Below are positions 11,680 to 23,637 of a stretch of DNA of 64,000 nucleotides, one piece after another (position 1 is the stretch's first letter; each line of letters begins with the position of its first letter). The notes beneath the pieces are model-generated. The model saw only the letters and a program-made list of their open reading frames with translations, was not told the DNA's origin and did not search any database. Source of the DNA: Zonotrichia leucophrys gambelii (Eukaryota > Chordata > Aves > Passeriformes > Passerellidae); assembly GCF_028769735.1 (NCBI RefSeq), contig NC_088172.1, positions 91,584,451-91,648,450 on the forward strand. The letters are read 5' to 3'. A program made the translations under genes and the position numbers.

Positions 11680-14600
11680 GTAACGCATTTCTGATTTATT
11701 ATTTTATTTCTGCTTATTATTATTTACTCTATTTTGAAGCTTCCTGAAACTCCCCAAGCCTGTCCATGCAAGCTGTCTGCCTGCAGGGCTCTTGCTGGAA
11801 TTGGTAGAAATCCTCCTCTATGGTTCTGCTAGAGTAGGGCTTCACCTGCTGCTTTGTGTTGAGCACAGCACATGAAGCTCTCATCCTCCAGCCACATTTA
11901 TCTTACACAAGCTAACCAGCACTTGGCTTGGCACTTCCAAGAGGAAGATTGCAGGGAAAAGGGGTGAGATGCTTACCTATGTTTCATTATAACTCTGAAC
12001 TGATTTAAGTGTGAGGTGCTGCCAGAGGAGGTGGTCCATCCCTTCCCACACTGCCAGCCTCCAGACCTTGTCCCTCCACCAGCTCAGGCTTCCAGCCTGC
12101 AGGAAACTCACTGTGGGGGGAGAGGAGGAGAAGGGAAACCTGCCCTGCCCCCCATGTCCTTCATCTGCCACGGGGACGTTCCCTCCTGGCCTGGTTTGGG
12201 ATCCCAGTGGTTGGGAGTCAGTGGGGGTGCACAGAGAGCACAGATAGAGGGTGAGCCTCTCTCCAGAGCTGGTGAGTCAGCAGCACGCAGCACAAACACG
12301 CTGCCTCAGTTCTACACTACAGGAAAAACTACAATAAAATAAAATAAATGATAAAATAACTCATGACAGCACCAATGAGGGCACAAAAGTGCCTGTGTTT
12401 TAGCCTTCTCCCAATTACAATTCCTGTTTAAACTTTTATTTTTGACACCAAAGTATTCAGTGTTTGGCCTCAGTGCAAACAGATCATTTAAAAAAAAATT
12501 GAAAGAAACACTTCAACCTTCCAGCAGAGCAGGATGGCACTTATTTATTTCTTTCATTACAAAACCAGCCTGTGCCAAGTAAAATTGTGCTCTAAGAGCT
12601 GTTCTACCAGTCCTGAAGCACTGAGGAAGAACACAGAGTGGCCCCACCTCTGCAGCTTCCTGCAGGCCCCTGTGCCTTTGCACTGGGTGGAGGATGGGCA
12701 CAGGCTGGGGACCAGGTGCCACAGTTCACCACGTCAGGGTCGCACCAGAGGGAAATCCTCATCTCACAGGACCTCTCTGTTTGCCTTTGGATGATCTTGG
12801 TGGCCTCAGGACACAGAGTGAAGTAAAGCACAGCAGCAAGGATGGTCTGGAGACACTGGGGGGATTCCTGGCTTTGCAGCAGGGTTAGCCAGCAGTTAAC
12901 TGTTCCTTCCCCAAGCTCTGTGGAAGATGTCCTTGCCTTCACATAAGCAGTTGAATTAATAAACTGAGAAGTTCATCTGAAATCTCTGGACTATAACAGT
13001 GAAATCCACAAGCCCAGACATTCAGGCTGTACAAGGAGAATGATGCACAGAAGAAAGCTTTGCCATCACATCGTTAAGGACCTACCCAAGGGAGTGGTTA
13101 AAGCATTCTTCGGTTCCAGAAAGTCACTGCAACTGAGTGGTCACTGTTGCTAAAAGCTGGTGGGTCAGAGTGTGACCTCTGTGACCTGGGAGTAGTGTTT
13201 TGATTTCAGCACACATCACAGGGCTGATTGTGCACAGGAAAATGGAGCACTTCCATCCGAGCTTCTCTGGACCCAGGGAAGGGAAGCAGCAGCTTTGGGC
13301 TGCAGAGGAACATGGCTGGCAGGGTAAGGGGAGCCTCTAGTGCACACCAAGGTTTTTGGAGAAGGACAGCCATCCATGTAACACTAACTTTATGCTTCCA
13401 TAAAGTTACATTTCCATAAAGAAAACATCTCCATCAACATTTTGTCCTGACTTTTAATGGCATCTGGAAATTCAGAAGTCTTGCAGCAGCTGGGTACCAG
13501 CACGGGAACCCACATCCATCAAATCAGACCAGACCCTTCTAGCTGGACCGACCTGTGGCTTTAGTCCAACACATCCCAAATCCATCCCAAGCCCACCATC
13601 AGCAGCTCTTCCCTGGACACCACCAGCAGCCTGCTGCATGCTGCTGCATTCCTGAGGTCCGTTCCTGAGGTCCCCCTTTCACCCTGCTGCCTCCCGGGCT
13701 GGCGTCCCCCTGACTCCACTTCCCACATTGCTTCAGCCGGAGCTCACACAATACTGGGCTTGGTGCCACCCAGGGGAGCACACCCAAAACCCGGCCCTTC
13801 TTGCACAGGCAATTCTGCAGGAAGATCCCTGCAGCTGCAAGCCAGAGGATTTGCTTTGGCCTCCTTTGCCAGTTTGCTGGGGAAAGGCAGGAGCCAGAGG
13901 TGACCTGTTCCCAGCACAAATGGCCACTGAGGCCTCTCAGGGATGGACCTGACACGGGCCTGCCTTCTGTGGGTGCATCACAGCACACGAGCTCCTCACT
14001 CGCTGCTGCTCTCAGCTATGAGGAAGCTTCTCCTCCCTGAAACTGTGGAGATCATGCAACAAACTGTTCCCAGTCACCTGCCAGAGCAGCTGGCTGTCAC
14101 ACAGCCAAGCAGTGCTCAAGCTGTTGAACAAGATTTGTTTTCTGGAGGAGAGTGTTAGTAGTGGCTCAGAGGTGAGACTGTGCTCCCGTGGGGGTCCCTT
14201 GTGTCCCCCCAGCACCAGCACAGGTCACCTGTGTCCTGCCTGCAGCCCAGTGGTGGGAGGGTGATGGTGGCCAGGGGCTGCTGAGGTCTTCTCAGCTGGC
14301 AATAGGACAAATGCTGTCTTAGGTGGCTTTGCCAGTCTGGTTTTGGGCTGGCCAGAGGATCCCACCACTGAGAACAAAGGTGGAGATGAGGACAGACGGT
14401 GGAGGAATGAGGATAACCTGCAGCTTTCCTTGTCCTGTGCATGTGTGGGTATGGCTCCTCAGGCAACAGGGCTGAAGCAGGTGAGAAGTGAGCATCCCAT
14501 GCTCAATATTTGGAGTGGCCAGGATTTGGTGTTCATGTTCCACCCTGGAGGTGAGATTAGGGTGGCCTGGAGCACCGTGCTGCTTGAGAGCCAGCCCAGC

Positions 14601-17600
14601 CTTGCTGCTCTGAGCAGGGTGGTCCCAGAGGTCCCTCCTGCTCTGTGTTATTCTGGGATTTGATAATCTTGAGCAGCTGTGTAGGTTGGTTCAGAGCTTC
14701 CATGTAGCAGGTTCCAGAGATGGATCAGGGAAACCAAGGCTCCAAACACCTTGGTCACCTACCTTGGTACAAACAAGACCCTTTGGAAAATGTTAATCTC
14801 AACTGCTCTCTTGATCCTGGACCGGAGACTGATCTTCTACCAGGCAATTTAAGATGCTGAAGCCAATGGCTCCTTATAACTACCAGGTGATAATCTATTA
14901 CCACTCAGTGGATTATCTATCACCCAGAATGGTTTTATGTTGCGCTATTCAAGGGGAACAAGGCATTCCCAGTGAAAAGCAGTGGTACCTATGGATCCTA
15001 GCAACAGGCTTGTCCTTCCTCCTAGTCATTCCTGCAGGTACCAGGCAGTCTTCATCTGAATAAAACAGGTGTTTAAAATAATTTCCTGGGGCTTCTTCAT
15101 TTCTTATCCTCTCTTGGGAAGTGTTTCTTTTCTTCCCTCTTGTCCTTTCCCACCTTCATCATGCCCTTGGGAATAATGCCAGGAGAAAAAGCGTAGCCTC
15201 CTGGGAGCAGTACAGCAGCGCGGGGAAGAAGTCTCTGTATTTCCCACTCCAGGAGAGCAGAAGGATCCTCTGCTCTGCCTCAGACCTGTGGAGACAAGTG
15301 GTCTGACAAACCACTGCCTCCATGCTGCCATCCCTGCAGGTCTGAGATGAGTTAGTGGCTTTTCAATTACAGGGTGTGCCTTCCCATACCGCTCCTCCCT
15401 TCGCCTGCCAGAGCGGGACCACATCATTACCATGAAAACCCCACGATCTGAACTCTCCAGGGCACAAGTAGATGCTCTCCTGTCAGGATATTAATGTTTT
15501 CCTTCTCTGGAGGACCAGCAGCTCCTTACCATAGGGAGCAGCACTGCAGTGCTGGCTGCCCCTGTTCCTGGACAGCTCTCTGCCTGCACAGTGAAAATCA
15601 GCTCTCATCAAATCATTACAGCACCTTTTATTGCTGGGGTGCTCCAGCAGAAAGGTGCAGATACCAGAGAAGGATTCCAGTTATTACCACTCTTCAGCCT
15701 TTGATTAACATTAAACACCTCTGCAAACTTCGTGCCACATCACAGGCTTCCCACGCGACACCGCCAGGTCTGCTTTAGTGTGACCAGAGAGGTTTGCAAA
15801 TAGGATTTTTTAAGAAGTATTTATTTTTTTTATAAAGCAAGTAGATAGGTCTGCATGGCTGGGTTCTTCTTCTCCCCAGAGAAAGGCACAAATCACAAAC
15901 CCAGGTCAGATACCCACCTGATGCACTCTGGACCTTGCACCTTGAGCAACAGAGACCTACCCAAACAGCCTTGAACTCTTACATGGTCAAACGTGCTATG
16001 GGATCTTTTTCCAGCCTGCATTCACCTGCCCCTCTTTGTCCCCAGAGCAGCCACCAGCAGAAACCCCTCTGCATAAGGCCCTGACACAGTTCTGGGGACA
16101 AAAGAGCCACCTCTTCCTTACCTTTAGCCACTGATGCTCCTCAGGGCTTTACTGAAAAGAAATCATGCTTTTTGAAGCCTCCAGCACGTGTCATTCAGAG
16201 AACCAGGAGAGCCCACAGAAAGCTTGAAGCCACCCAAAACCCAAGGCACATACACACAGCCCCACCATGAGGGCTGCTGCCAAGGAAGGCACCTCATAAC
16301 CTCCCTGAAGGGAGAGGTGCCTTACTGAGCAGAAGTCCCAGTGGTGAAGCTGTGTTTCACATTTCCACACTGGAATAACCTGATGGGGTCTGGGATGCAA
16401 GCACTGGTTCAGCTGGGACATCAGGGACACTTTCAGATCATCTCCAAAATACCTCTGAGGGTTTTCAAGGGCTTGTATTTTGTCATGGCCACCTCTCACC
16501 ATCTCCCTGCAAGGGAAGAGCCAAGCCTTGGGCTGGAAGCTCAGTGTCCATACAGAGCTTGTTTGGAGCCATTGCCCTTTTACTGCTCCCTCCATACTGA
16601 GATAAGGAAGTCATGGAGGGAATGCTGTTTTGGAGGGAGATCTCTATCTCTGTGCTGAAGTGCACATGCCATCAGATGGAGCTGCTGCTCTGGTAAAGGT
16701 TCCTTGTGAAACTTCAAGAGTTGGGAGATTTTTTTTTTTATCTTCCCTGAAGTCAGGGAGCCGGGGAGTCACTCACATGAGTCCTGTGCACCCTCACCAG
16801 TGCTCCCACAGCCTGACACAGCCTGACACAGCCACCTCCTGGGCCTGAGCCCACCCCCTCTTCCCACGCCAGCCAGCGTGTTGTGCCCTCTGAGACGGGA
16901 CAAACACACGTTTCCCTTTGTTTCCAGCTCCACACCTAGTTTTTTTCTTTGCATCATGAAGGGCTGGCTACTCATCTGTAATTCAAAAGAAAGCAATGAC
17001 TCACTAGACTGCATCTCTTTCCAAGGCAAAGCATTTCATGCATTTCGCAGGCACGCTAGCCCTAGCCCGGGTTATGAAATAACCTCTGCTGGTGGCACAT
17101 ATTCTCCCTATCTCCATGTCCTTTGAACACCCAGAGGGCTCAGGCTTCCACCCTGCACAGGCACAGAGTGCAGGATGGGGATTTGTGCTTAAATCACTCA
17201 TGTGCATTGTGTGGGGATTGCCAAATGCCATCCACACTTTAAAACCTGGCTGGCCACATGTGGGCATTAACCCAGCCTGATTAAAAGGTAAAAAAACCCT
17301 AAAGTTTCACTTTTGCCAATAGGTTTCCAAGCACCACGTGAGGGGTCTCAAAGGCAGGTGGAGCCTCAGACCCTCACATCCCAGGGGACACCATGCATGG
17401 TCCCTGGAGCTGCAGCCCCTGGTTCTCCCAGGAACAGCAGGGTCAGAGGGGTGTGAAGGTGCTTAAAAACAGATGAGAAATGCCTTACCTTGAATGGTTT
17501 TGGGGCTACATCCTTCATCCTCAGGCCAAAGTGGGGCAGGGTCAACAATTGTCTCCTCTCCCTGGTTGGGGTGGTATTTTGACTCCTGTGTTTCCATCCC

Positions 17601-17651
17601 CCAGTGCCTCTCCCTGCAGCCTGCTTGATCCTGCCTGTCTTTCCCCCACAG
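11680..17651 (+). other. WDPCP: WDPCP last intron
   Basis: This intron of about 6 kb starts gtaacg and ends with the acceptor TTTCCCCCACAG at 17651. It is moderately GC-rich and holds many chance open frames on both strands, none recognisable. It contains a CR1-like fragment at 14611-14664 and a three-copy ACAGCCTGAC motif near 16808-16834. No exon-like segment with a consistent phase was found inside it. Confidence 0.65.
14611..14664 (+). mobile_element. CR1 LINE 3'-end fragment
   Basis: The stretch reads TGAGCAGGG, then GGTCCCAGAGGTCCCT, then a TTATTCTGGGATTTGAT tail. This resembles the 3' end of avian CR1 elements, which characteristically carry a GAGCAGGG...CCAGAGGTCCCTTCC segment followed by ATTCTGTGATTCTRTGA-type octamers. 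Only the extreme end is present and it has diverged, so it is an old truncated copy. Identification is by eye from remembered consensus features. Confidence 0.45.
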
Positions 17652-17702
17652 GAGACTGGAGACAGTGGGTCTCTCCAAATTGTGCATTTTGGGCTGGTGT
17701 GA
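17652..17702 (+). CDS. WDPCP: WDPCP terminal coding exon
   Basis: The acceptor TTTCCCCCACAG is followed in phase 0 by 16 codons and TGA at 17700-17702. The peptide is ETGDSGSLQIVHFGLV. The human WDPCP C-terminus, as I recall it, is EIRDGGSLKMIHFGLV, a close match over all 16 residues including the terminal HFGLV. This is the strongest single piece of evidence for WDPCP in the window, and it fixes the strand and the end of the gene. The conserved extreme C-terminus after a poorly conserved tail suggests a functional short motif, but no binding partner can be read from the sequence. Confidence 0.88.
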   Translation, partial: ETGDSGSLQIVHFGLV

Positions 17703-18730
17703 CTGAGCTGCCAAACCAGAGAAGAGGAAATCTCACCAAGGTGCTGAAGTTCACGGGAAGCCCTTCAGCAAACTTCCAGCCAGCCCTGGGTCTGACCACT
17801 GGCAGATGACAAAACACCAGGCTTAGAAAATGTCCTGTTCTTAGACCTCCAAATTATTTCTGAGTTCATATTGATATGTCCACACAGAAAGTGCCCTGTG
17901 TTTGCATGTAGAAGGCAACTTGGTGACATTTTCATCAAAGGTGTCAAAAAAGTGAGTAATTGGTGATCCCCATTTACTGGACAAACTCAGTGCTAAAAAA
18001 TTTGGTGGGGTTTCTTGGATGAATCCATAAGCTTTTCAGGAGGAAGTCTGCAATTCTCTATGCATTATATGTTTTTACAATCTTCATTTGGAAGCAGATT
18101 TGAATTTCCACTTAAGGCTCTGAAAACCGTCCTATTGAGATACCAGCAGATAAGATCTTCACTCAGGATACCTCTGTGAGAGAGCAGCCTTTCACAGTCA
18201 GCCGCATTTTTCAAAGAATGCTCTCAATTTTCATATCTAGATATATCATCTCAGTTGAATAACCATTATTTTGCCTTGAAAAAAGATGCAGAGCCTCTTA
18301 AGCATCATTCCATTGGAGTCCAGATTTTAATCTCCCTCCTCTAACCACAAAGAGAAAATGCACTGAGAAGGGGACCTGTGCCAGCCCTCTCTGTCTTTTT
18401 CTGGCAGTGAAGAGGGGTGAGCATCATCGTGGGTCCTTCCTCCCACCACCTGATGGAGCGCAGAGTGCATGGACACGGATGTTTTGTGCTCTGTCTCAGG
18501 CACGTGTGTGGGCTAATCTTGAGCTTTCTGGGCAGCACTTTGGGTTGAAACCCAAAGCCAGCGAGCTTCTTGAAGTTGGTTTTTATGCAGTGAACAAATC
18601 TGTACAATGGACTGAAAATGAAGGCACAATGTAAAAAAATAAAAAACCAAAACCCACAAGCCATTAGAAGTATTTCTTAACAAAAATTCTGCTTCTCTCC
18701 AAATAAAATATTTACAGTCCACTTTCCCCT
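17703..18730 (+). other. WDPCP: WDPCP 3' UTR (extent inferred)
   Basis: The sequence after the TGA at 17702 has no further recognisable coding segment on +. It is assigned to the 3' UTR up to just past the AATAAA hexamers at 18638-18643 and 18702-18707. The exact cleavage site cannot be read. Its AT-rich middle (about 17940-18310) is unique-looking. Confidence 0.5.
18638..18707 (+). terminator. WDPCP: WDPCP candidate poly(A) signals
   Basis: Canonical AATAAA occurs at 18638-18643 (within an A-rich run) and at 18702-18707, about 0.94 and 1.0 kb after the stop codon. A later AATAAA at 18903-18908 is also possible. Which one is used cannot be decided from sequence alone. Confidence 0.5.
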
Positions 18731-21700
18731 ATGAGTCAAAGTTGTGCTGCCTGATGGGTGATTTTGGTTGCACCCTTTTGGCACTTCATCCCAATCAACA
18801 CCTTTGCATGCATGTGTTTGAAAGAGACACTTTGGTTGGAGGTTTGAAGGGAGCCAAGGGCTTGCAGCCCACAGGGTTTTGTACACTCAACAGGGGAAAA
18901 CAAATAAAGAGAGCTTTGGAACAGAGCAGCTGCTGCCTTGCAGAGCCGAGGTGGTGACGGCCGAGCTGGTGCCTTAAATGTCCCATGGATTGAAGTGGAA
19001 TTTCTGGAGAACACACGGCACGGCGCTGGACCACGGTGACAGGGGCTCGTTCAGCCTAAGAGGCTGCAGCACATGGCCCTGCCATACAGCTATTTTGCTG
19101 AATTGCAGCCATATTTCTGTCAGTACGAGTGATGGTCTATATGAGGGATTAATCTGACACCAGACAGTGATTCTTAATCCTTCAGTATATCATAATCTAT
19201 TTACTTTGCATGCTAAGAGGATTTCAGCTTAAAAATATACAGGAAGTGATACCAGAAATGTACATAAGGTCCAGAATGCTGTTTCCTAAAATTGCAGTTT
19301 TTCATAAAAAATATCCTCACATGGTTTTCTTGGAAAAGTCCTGTCTGTCCAGGAAAAAAAAAAGTGTTGAATAGGGGTTTAACTGGAAATAGGCAGAGGT
19401 TTCCCTTTAGGCTTCATCCCTGTGACCATTTTTACCCTCCTCCTTCCCCACAGCATTTTGTGCTTGCCAGTGCGACATGAAAGGAGAGCTCTCTGGTACA
19501 GCAGCTTCCTCCTCTGGGAGGTTCACCTGCAGACTTTTCACTGACAGAATCAAAACAGGTTTGGAACCAACACGGGATTTTATGTGCATTAATTGCTGCT
19601 CAAAGTGTAAGAATTAGCAGCGACTGGCTAACACAGAGGTCAGCACAGGGAAAACCACAAACCAGTGGTTCCTTATTCAGCTATAATCACCTGTTTTCTC
19701 TGCTCCCTGCCAGGAAGGCTGCCTACAAAATAACTGTAATAAGTCATGTTAGTGGGCACAACTTCTGAAACTTACAACAGAATTTTTAGTTATAATTCTT
19801 TAATAGTTTAAGTCATGCTCAGCCACAATGGCTTGAGTTCCTGCACCCAAAAGAGGAGTTGCTCACCCCAGCCAGCAGTAACCCTGTCCAGCCTCTGCCC
19901 ACCTCTGCATGGCCCACTAAGGGTGTTCCCATCACCACCTGTCCCAGCTCCCTGCCACACACAGGGGTTCAACAGCAAAGCAGGGACACAACCCAGAGCA
20001 AATGCTCTGCTAACAGCAAATAGGTCATGCATTATTCCAGGTCCATGAAGCACCAGTGTAGAGGGAAAAGGCAGCCCAAGCTGGGGAATGTTCTCCCCTC
20101 TGTCCCTCCTCCTGCTCACCCCACATCCTGGCCCTTCAGCTGCTGCAGGAAAGCCCCAGGTGCCTTTGGCAGAGGCAGCTGCTCGGGCAGGGGCAGGAGC
20201 TGGGGGCTGAGCCAGCCCTGGGCTCTGCGGCCCCCGGCCCCGGCAGCTCCATGCTCCAGCAGCAAGTCCGAGTTTAATGTAAAAAAATTAAATAATAATG
20301 GTAGCCATGCACCCAGCAGCCTTCTTGCTGGAGAGGTGAGGCACGAGCCAAGTAGGCAGCTCTCTCAGAACCAGGTTGCCCTAAAAAGCTTGGCAATCCT
20401 GCTGGTGCCTGCCCCTGGAGCCGGGCACCAGGCGCCGTGCCACCTTACCTGCCGTGACTCATGCTCGGGTGGCAGTGCCGGTGCCAGCCTGGAGGGAGCC
20501 CACAGTGGGACAGGTTTGCAAAACAGGGAGGGTGCTGGGCCCCCCCAAACCCAGGTATATCTCTTCCCAGCCTGTGCTCACCCACCAACACCCACTTGGG
20601 AAGTCAAGTCTTGCCCACCCTGCTGGCACCGACTGGAAAAAAATGAAACAAATGGAGCCGAGCATTGAGGGCACAGCCATGACTTGGTGTGATCTGACCG
20701 GGTCTCCTCTCGTGCTCCAAAACCACCTGTGCTCAGCACCAGCTTCAACACCATGCTCCTCCACATCTGTGTGAGTGGGACAGGAAAAAGCCCAAACTGC
20801 AGCGTGGGAGTTGCTGGTTAAACCACTGATCAGTGGCACCTGGTGTTCCTGGTGCCTAAATCGGGGGGAAAAGTGGGAGCACACGAGCATCCCTTGGAGT
20901 CCAACATCCCAGAGCAGAGCCCTGGCCCAGCCCCACTGTGGGGCACTGGAGGAAGAGGTTTAGGACCATGTCACCAAAAACAAAATTCAGGCTCCCCTCT
21001 TGGCTGTGTCTCTCAGCATCACTTACTGAGTTATAGTGGAGCACAGTTTACAAGGATGATGAAGTGTGCATCATTTTTGTTTAAAGAGGAGGTGTGTGTC
21101 TGGGGGATTGTGTGTTGTACACCTGCTGGATCTTCTCTCTCAAGTGCTCACTAAATCTGGGAGGGTGACTCGGGTTCATTTTGTGCCCAGCACAGATTTT
21201 TTTTTTTTTCTCCCCAGCCCCAGGAGGGCTGTGAAAACTTTTTCCCCTTTAAAAGGAAGGGCTTGGGGATGCATGGACCGATGCACCAGCACACGTGGCC
21301 CTCACTCAAACTGCCTGTACAGCCACACTTTGGTGATTGCTGAAGAGAGCAATTATTTTTTAGTGGAAGTATAGATATCTTTTTTAAAAATAGTTAGATC
21401 TCTTTTATCCATGTACATGCACAGGAGGAGACAGCAAGGAAAAGAACCACTTAAAGAAAACTGCCCTGACACTGACTCAGCCCCTGGAGCCCTCGCAGCT
21501 CCCTGCTGCACCGATGGGTGCGGGAGCCACCCCCGCCCCGGGGCTCTGCCGCGGCCACGACCCTGGGATGTCGCACGGGTGGCTCCCGGGGCTGATCCCG
21601 CTGTTTTTCCGGGGCAGCATCGCAGTGCCAGCCCAATCGCTCTCCCCCGGGATGCTGGGGCGGGAAGGCGAGGGCAGGTGGTGAAACCGTCCCCAAAGCA

Positions 21701-22480
21701 GCCGAGGGAGCACCGGCCCCTCTCACCCCTCTGCGGTCCCGGGGCTGCGGGGACACCAGGGATGGGGACACACGGCACGGCCCCGGAGCTCCCAGGTGCG
21801 GTGGGCACGACTGCAGGACCACGGGGAGCGGGATGGGGATTTGGGGCTGCTCCCCGAACAGCGCTTCGATGCCCCAAGCAGGGGAGCAGCGGCCCCGCGG
21901 GTCCCCGCATCCCCGGTCCTGTGAGAGCAGGAACAGCCCCAGCACCAACAGGCAGCTTCCAACAACTGAAGCGAAGGTCTGGGGGAGAAAAAAGAGGGGG
22001 AAATTGTCACGAGAAAAAAAAAAATTCATCCCCCTTGGCTGGACCGCGGCCGGCAGCGGCTGAGGATGGCACGGGCGGGAGTCGGGGCTGGGAGCGCCGG
22101 TGCTCAACCCGCGCTGAGGGACAGAGGGACAGAGGTCCGGCCGGATGTCCCTCGCTCTCCGGCACCCCGGCCCGCCCGTGGGTCCCGGGTTTGGCGGCTG
22201 CGCCACCGACCTGGGGGGAAATCGCAGTTTCGGGCAGCGCCCGCGCGTCCCGCGCGTCCTTTGGGCACCACAGGGCACCGCTAAATCCGTAACCAATTAA
22301 GCGCCAATTAACGTGGGAGCGGGACCCCAGCCCGCACCGGCAGAGGCGGCGGTGGGTCCCCCCTCGGAACGCTCGCAAACTCATCACACACATCCCCAGC
22401 TGCTGGAAACCCCCAGGAAATATTTCTCTGCTCCTCACTCCCCCCAGGGAAGTTTTATGAGGAAGAGGAGGCAGGAGGGA
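18731..22480. other. Intergenic space between convergent WDPCP and OTX1
   Basis: No gene was recognised here. It holds a cluster of bicoid-type homeodomain words at 19146-19198, mixed unique sequence with chance open frames at 19.8-21.2 kb, and a CpG-rich stretch from about 21480 to 22480. Open frames of up to about 290 codons on both strands in the CpG-rich part overlap one another and follow GC composition, so they are not called as genes. Confidence 0.55.
21480..22480. other. CpG-rich island downstream of OTX1
   Basis: Dense G+C and frequent CpG (for example around 21530-21620 and 22060-22260) contrast with the AT-rich flank before 21450. It lies beyond the likely OTX1 3' end, so it may be an unannotated promoter or part of a CpG domain covering OTX1. 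At its edge are two CCAATTAA words 11 bp apart (22293-22300 and 22304-22311). Confidence 0.55.
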
Positions 22481-22499
22481 GGAAGGAGGACACGACACC

Positions 22500-23637
22500 A
22501 CTACATTTATTAGTTTAGATTTTATTGGGGTGGGCGGGAAGAAAGGAGGGGGGTTGCCTTACAGTCGAAGGGGTTACGGCATCAAAAGTCACACGTACAC
22601 GGTCCCTGTCCCCGCTGCGGGAAGCGCCGGCCCAGGCAGGAACGCGGCGCTGCAGCCCCGAGCCGCCCCGCGCACCGACCGACCGACACAAGGGGCTCGA
22701 AACAACCGAAACGAAAACCGAACCAAAAAACACACTCCGAAAAGCCGTGCCACCCCCCGCCCCAGCCCCAAACCAGAGCTGCTTATCCCTGCAACCCTCC
22801 CCCCAAAAAATAAACCAAAACTTTTTTTTTTTGCAGCTTTTTTTTGTTTGTTTGTTTCCTTTTATTTTTTTTTTTCCAAAAGTTTTGGGTTTTTTTGGTC
22901 TGCAGGTTGCGGATCAGCTGGGCAGCCTTTCCTCCCTCCCCCTTTGCCTCCGTTCTGGACACCTCCCGTGGCTGCTTCCATGCCCCCTCTCCCTCAGCCC
23001 CAGGACGGCACAGCCAAGCTTGTGCGGAGCCCTCGAGGATGGACGGAGGACATGACACCGGGAAAGATTCGTTTTTTTAGGGAAGAAAATCGAAATTTTA
23101 AAAGATTTTTTTTTTTTTTTTACGTTCTGTTCCATGTTAGACTCTAGATAAATGCCAACCCAACAGCATCAACTAAAAATAATCGTGGTCACTGGAACGG
23201 ACCGAGTATTTACATCATTCCCGCCGCTCCCCGCGGCAAGAGGCTGTACAGGACTGGCGAGCCGGGAATTCCACACCCGCAGGGCTGAGGGTCCCCGCAC
23301 AAAGCCGGGGGCACTGGCAGGGCAGGAGCCAGCCTGCGCCTCTGCCCGGGGGGCAGCGGGGGACACGCTTGGCTTTTTAATTTTCTTTTTTTTTTTTAAC
23401 TCCTCTTCTTGTTGCGTTTAAAAAAATAATAATTATAATAAACCTGGTGGAGTGGTGCAGGAAGCAAATAAATATCAGTCAGTAGAGATGGGGGCGGCAG
23501 CACCTCCCCAGGACATCGCCACTGCTAACGAAGAGGGAGGAGGAGGAAGAGGGGGAAGAGCCCAGAGTCCTGCCCCGGAGGCGGTGGGGAGCCCCCGGGT
23601 GGGTCAGTGGCAGCTTGGTGGGACGGTGACCGCTCCC
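22500..23637 (-). other. OTX1: OTX1 3' UTR (extent inferred)
   Basis: This is the sequence between the OTX1 stop and the distal poly(A) signals. It has several homopolymer runs: on + these are T runs near 22821-22830, 22860-22876, 23104-23121 and 23389-23398, which appear as A runs in the transcript. A non-repetitive stretch at about 23140-23230 looks better preserved than its surroundings. The end is inferred from the AATAAA positions. Confidence 0.5.
22506..22526 (-). terminator. OTX1: OTX1 candidate poly(A) signals
   Basis: On the - strand, AATAAA lies at 22521-22526 and again at 22506-22511, about 1.1 kb downstream of the OTX1 stop. Sequence beyond them becomes CpG-rich. A more proximal AATAAA at 22861-22866, inside an A-rich run, could give a shorter 3' UTR. 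Confidence 0.5.

Noticed and set aside
19454..19480. Possible terminal exon (pyrimidine tract, CAG, then HFVLASAT and a stop) in phase with WDPCP.
   Set aside because: The exon at 17652-17702 matches the WDPCP C-terminus far better, and poly(A) signals follow it.
20027..20668. 213-codon + strand open frame in the intergenic region.
   Set aside because: No recognisable domain, compositionally biased, and overlapped by other frames on both strands.
21411..22296. Overlapping 280-290 codon open frames on both strands.
   Set aside because: They lie in a CpG island where stop codons are rare, overlap each other on both strands and have no recognised domain.
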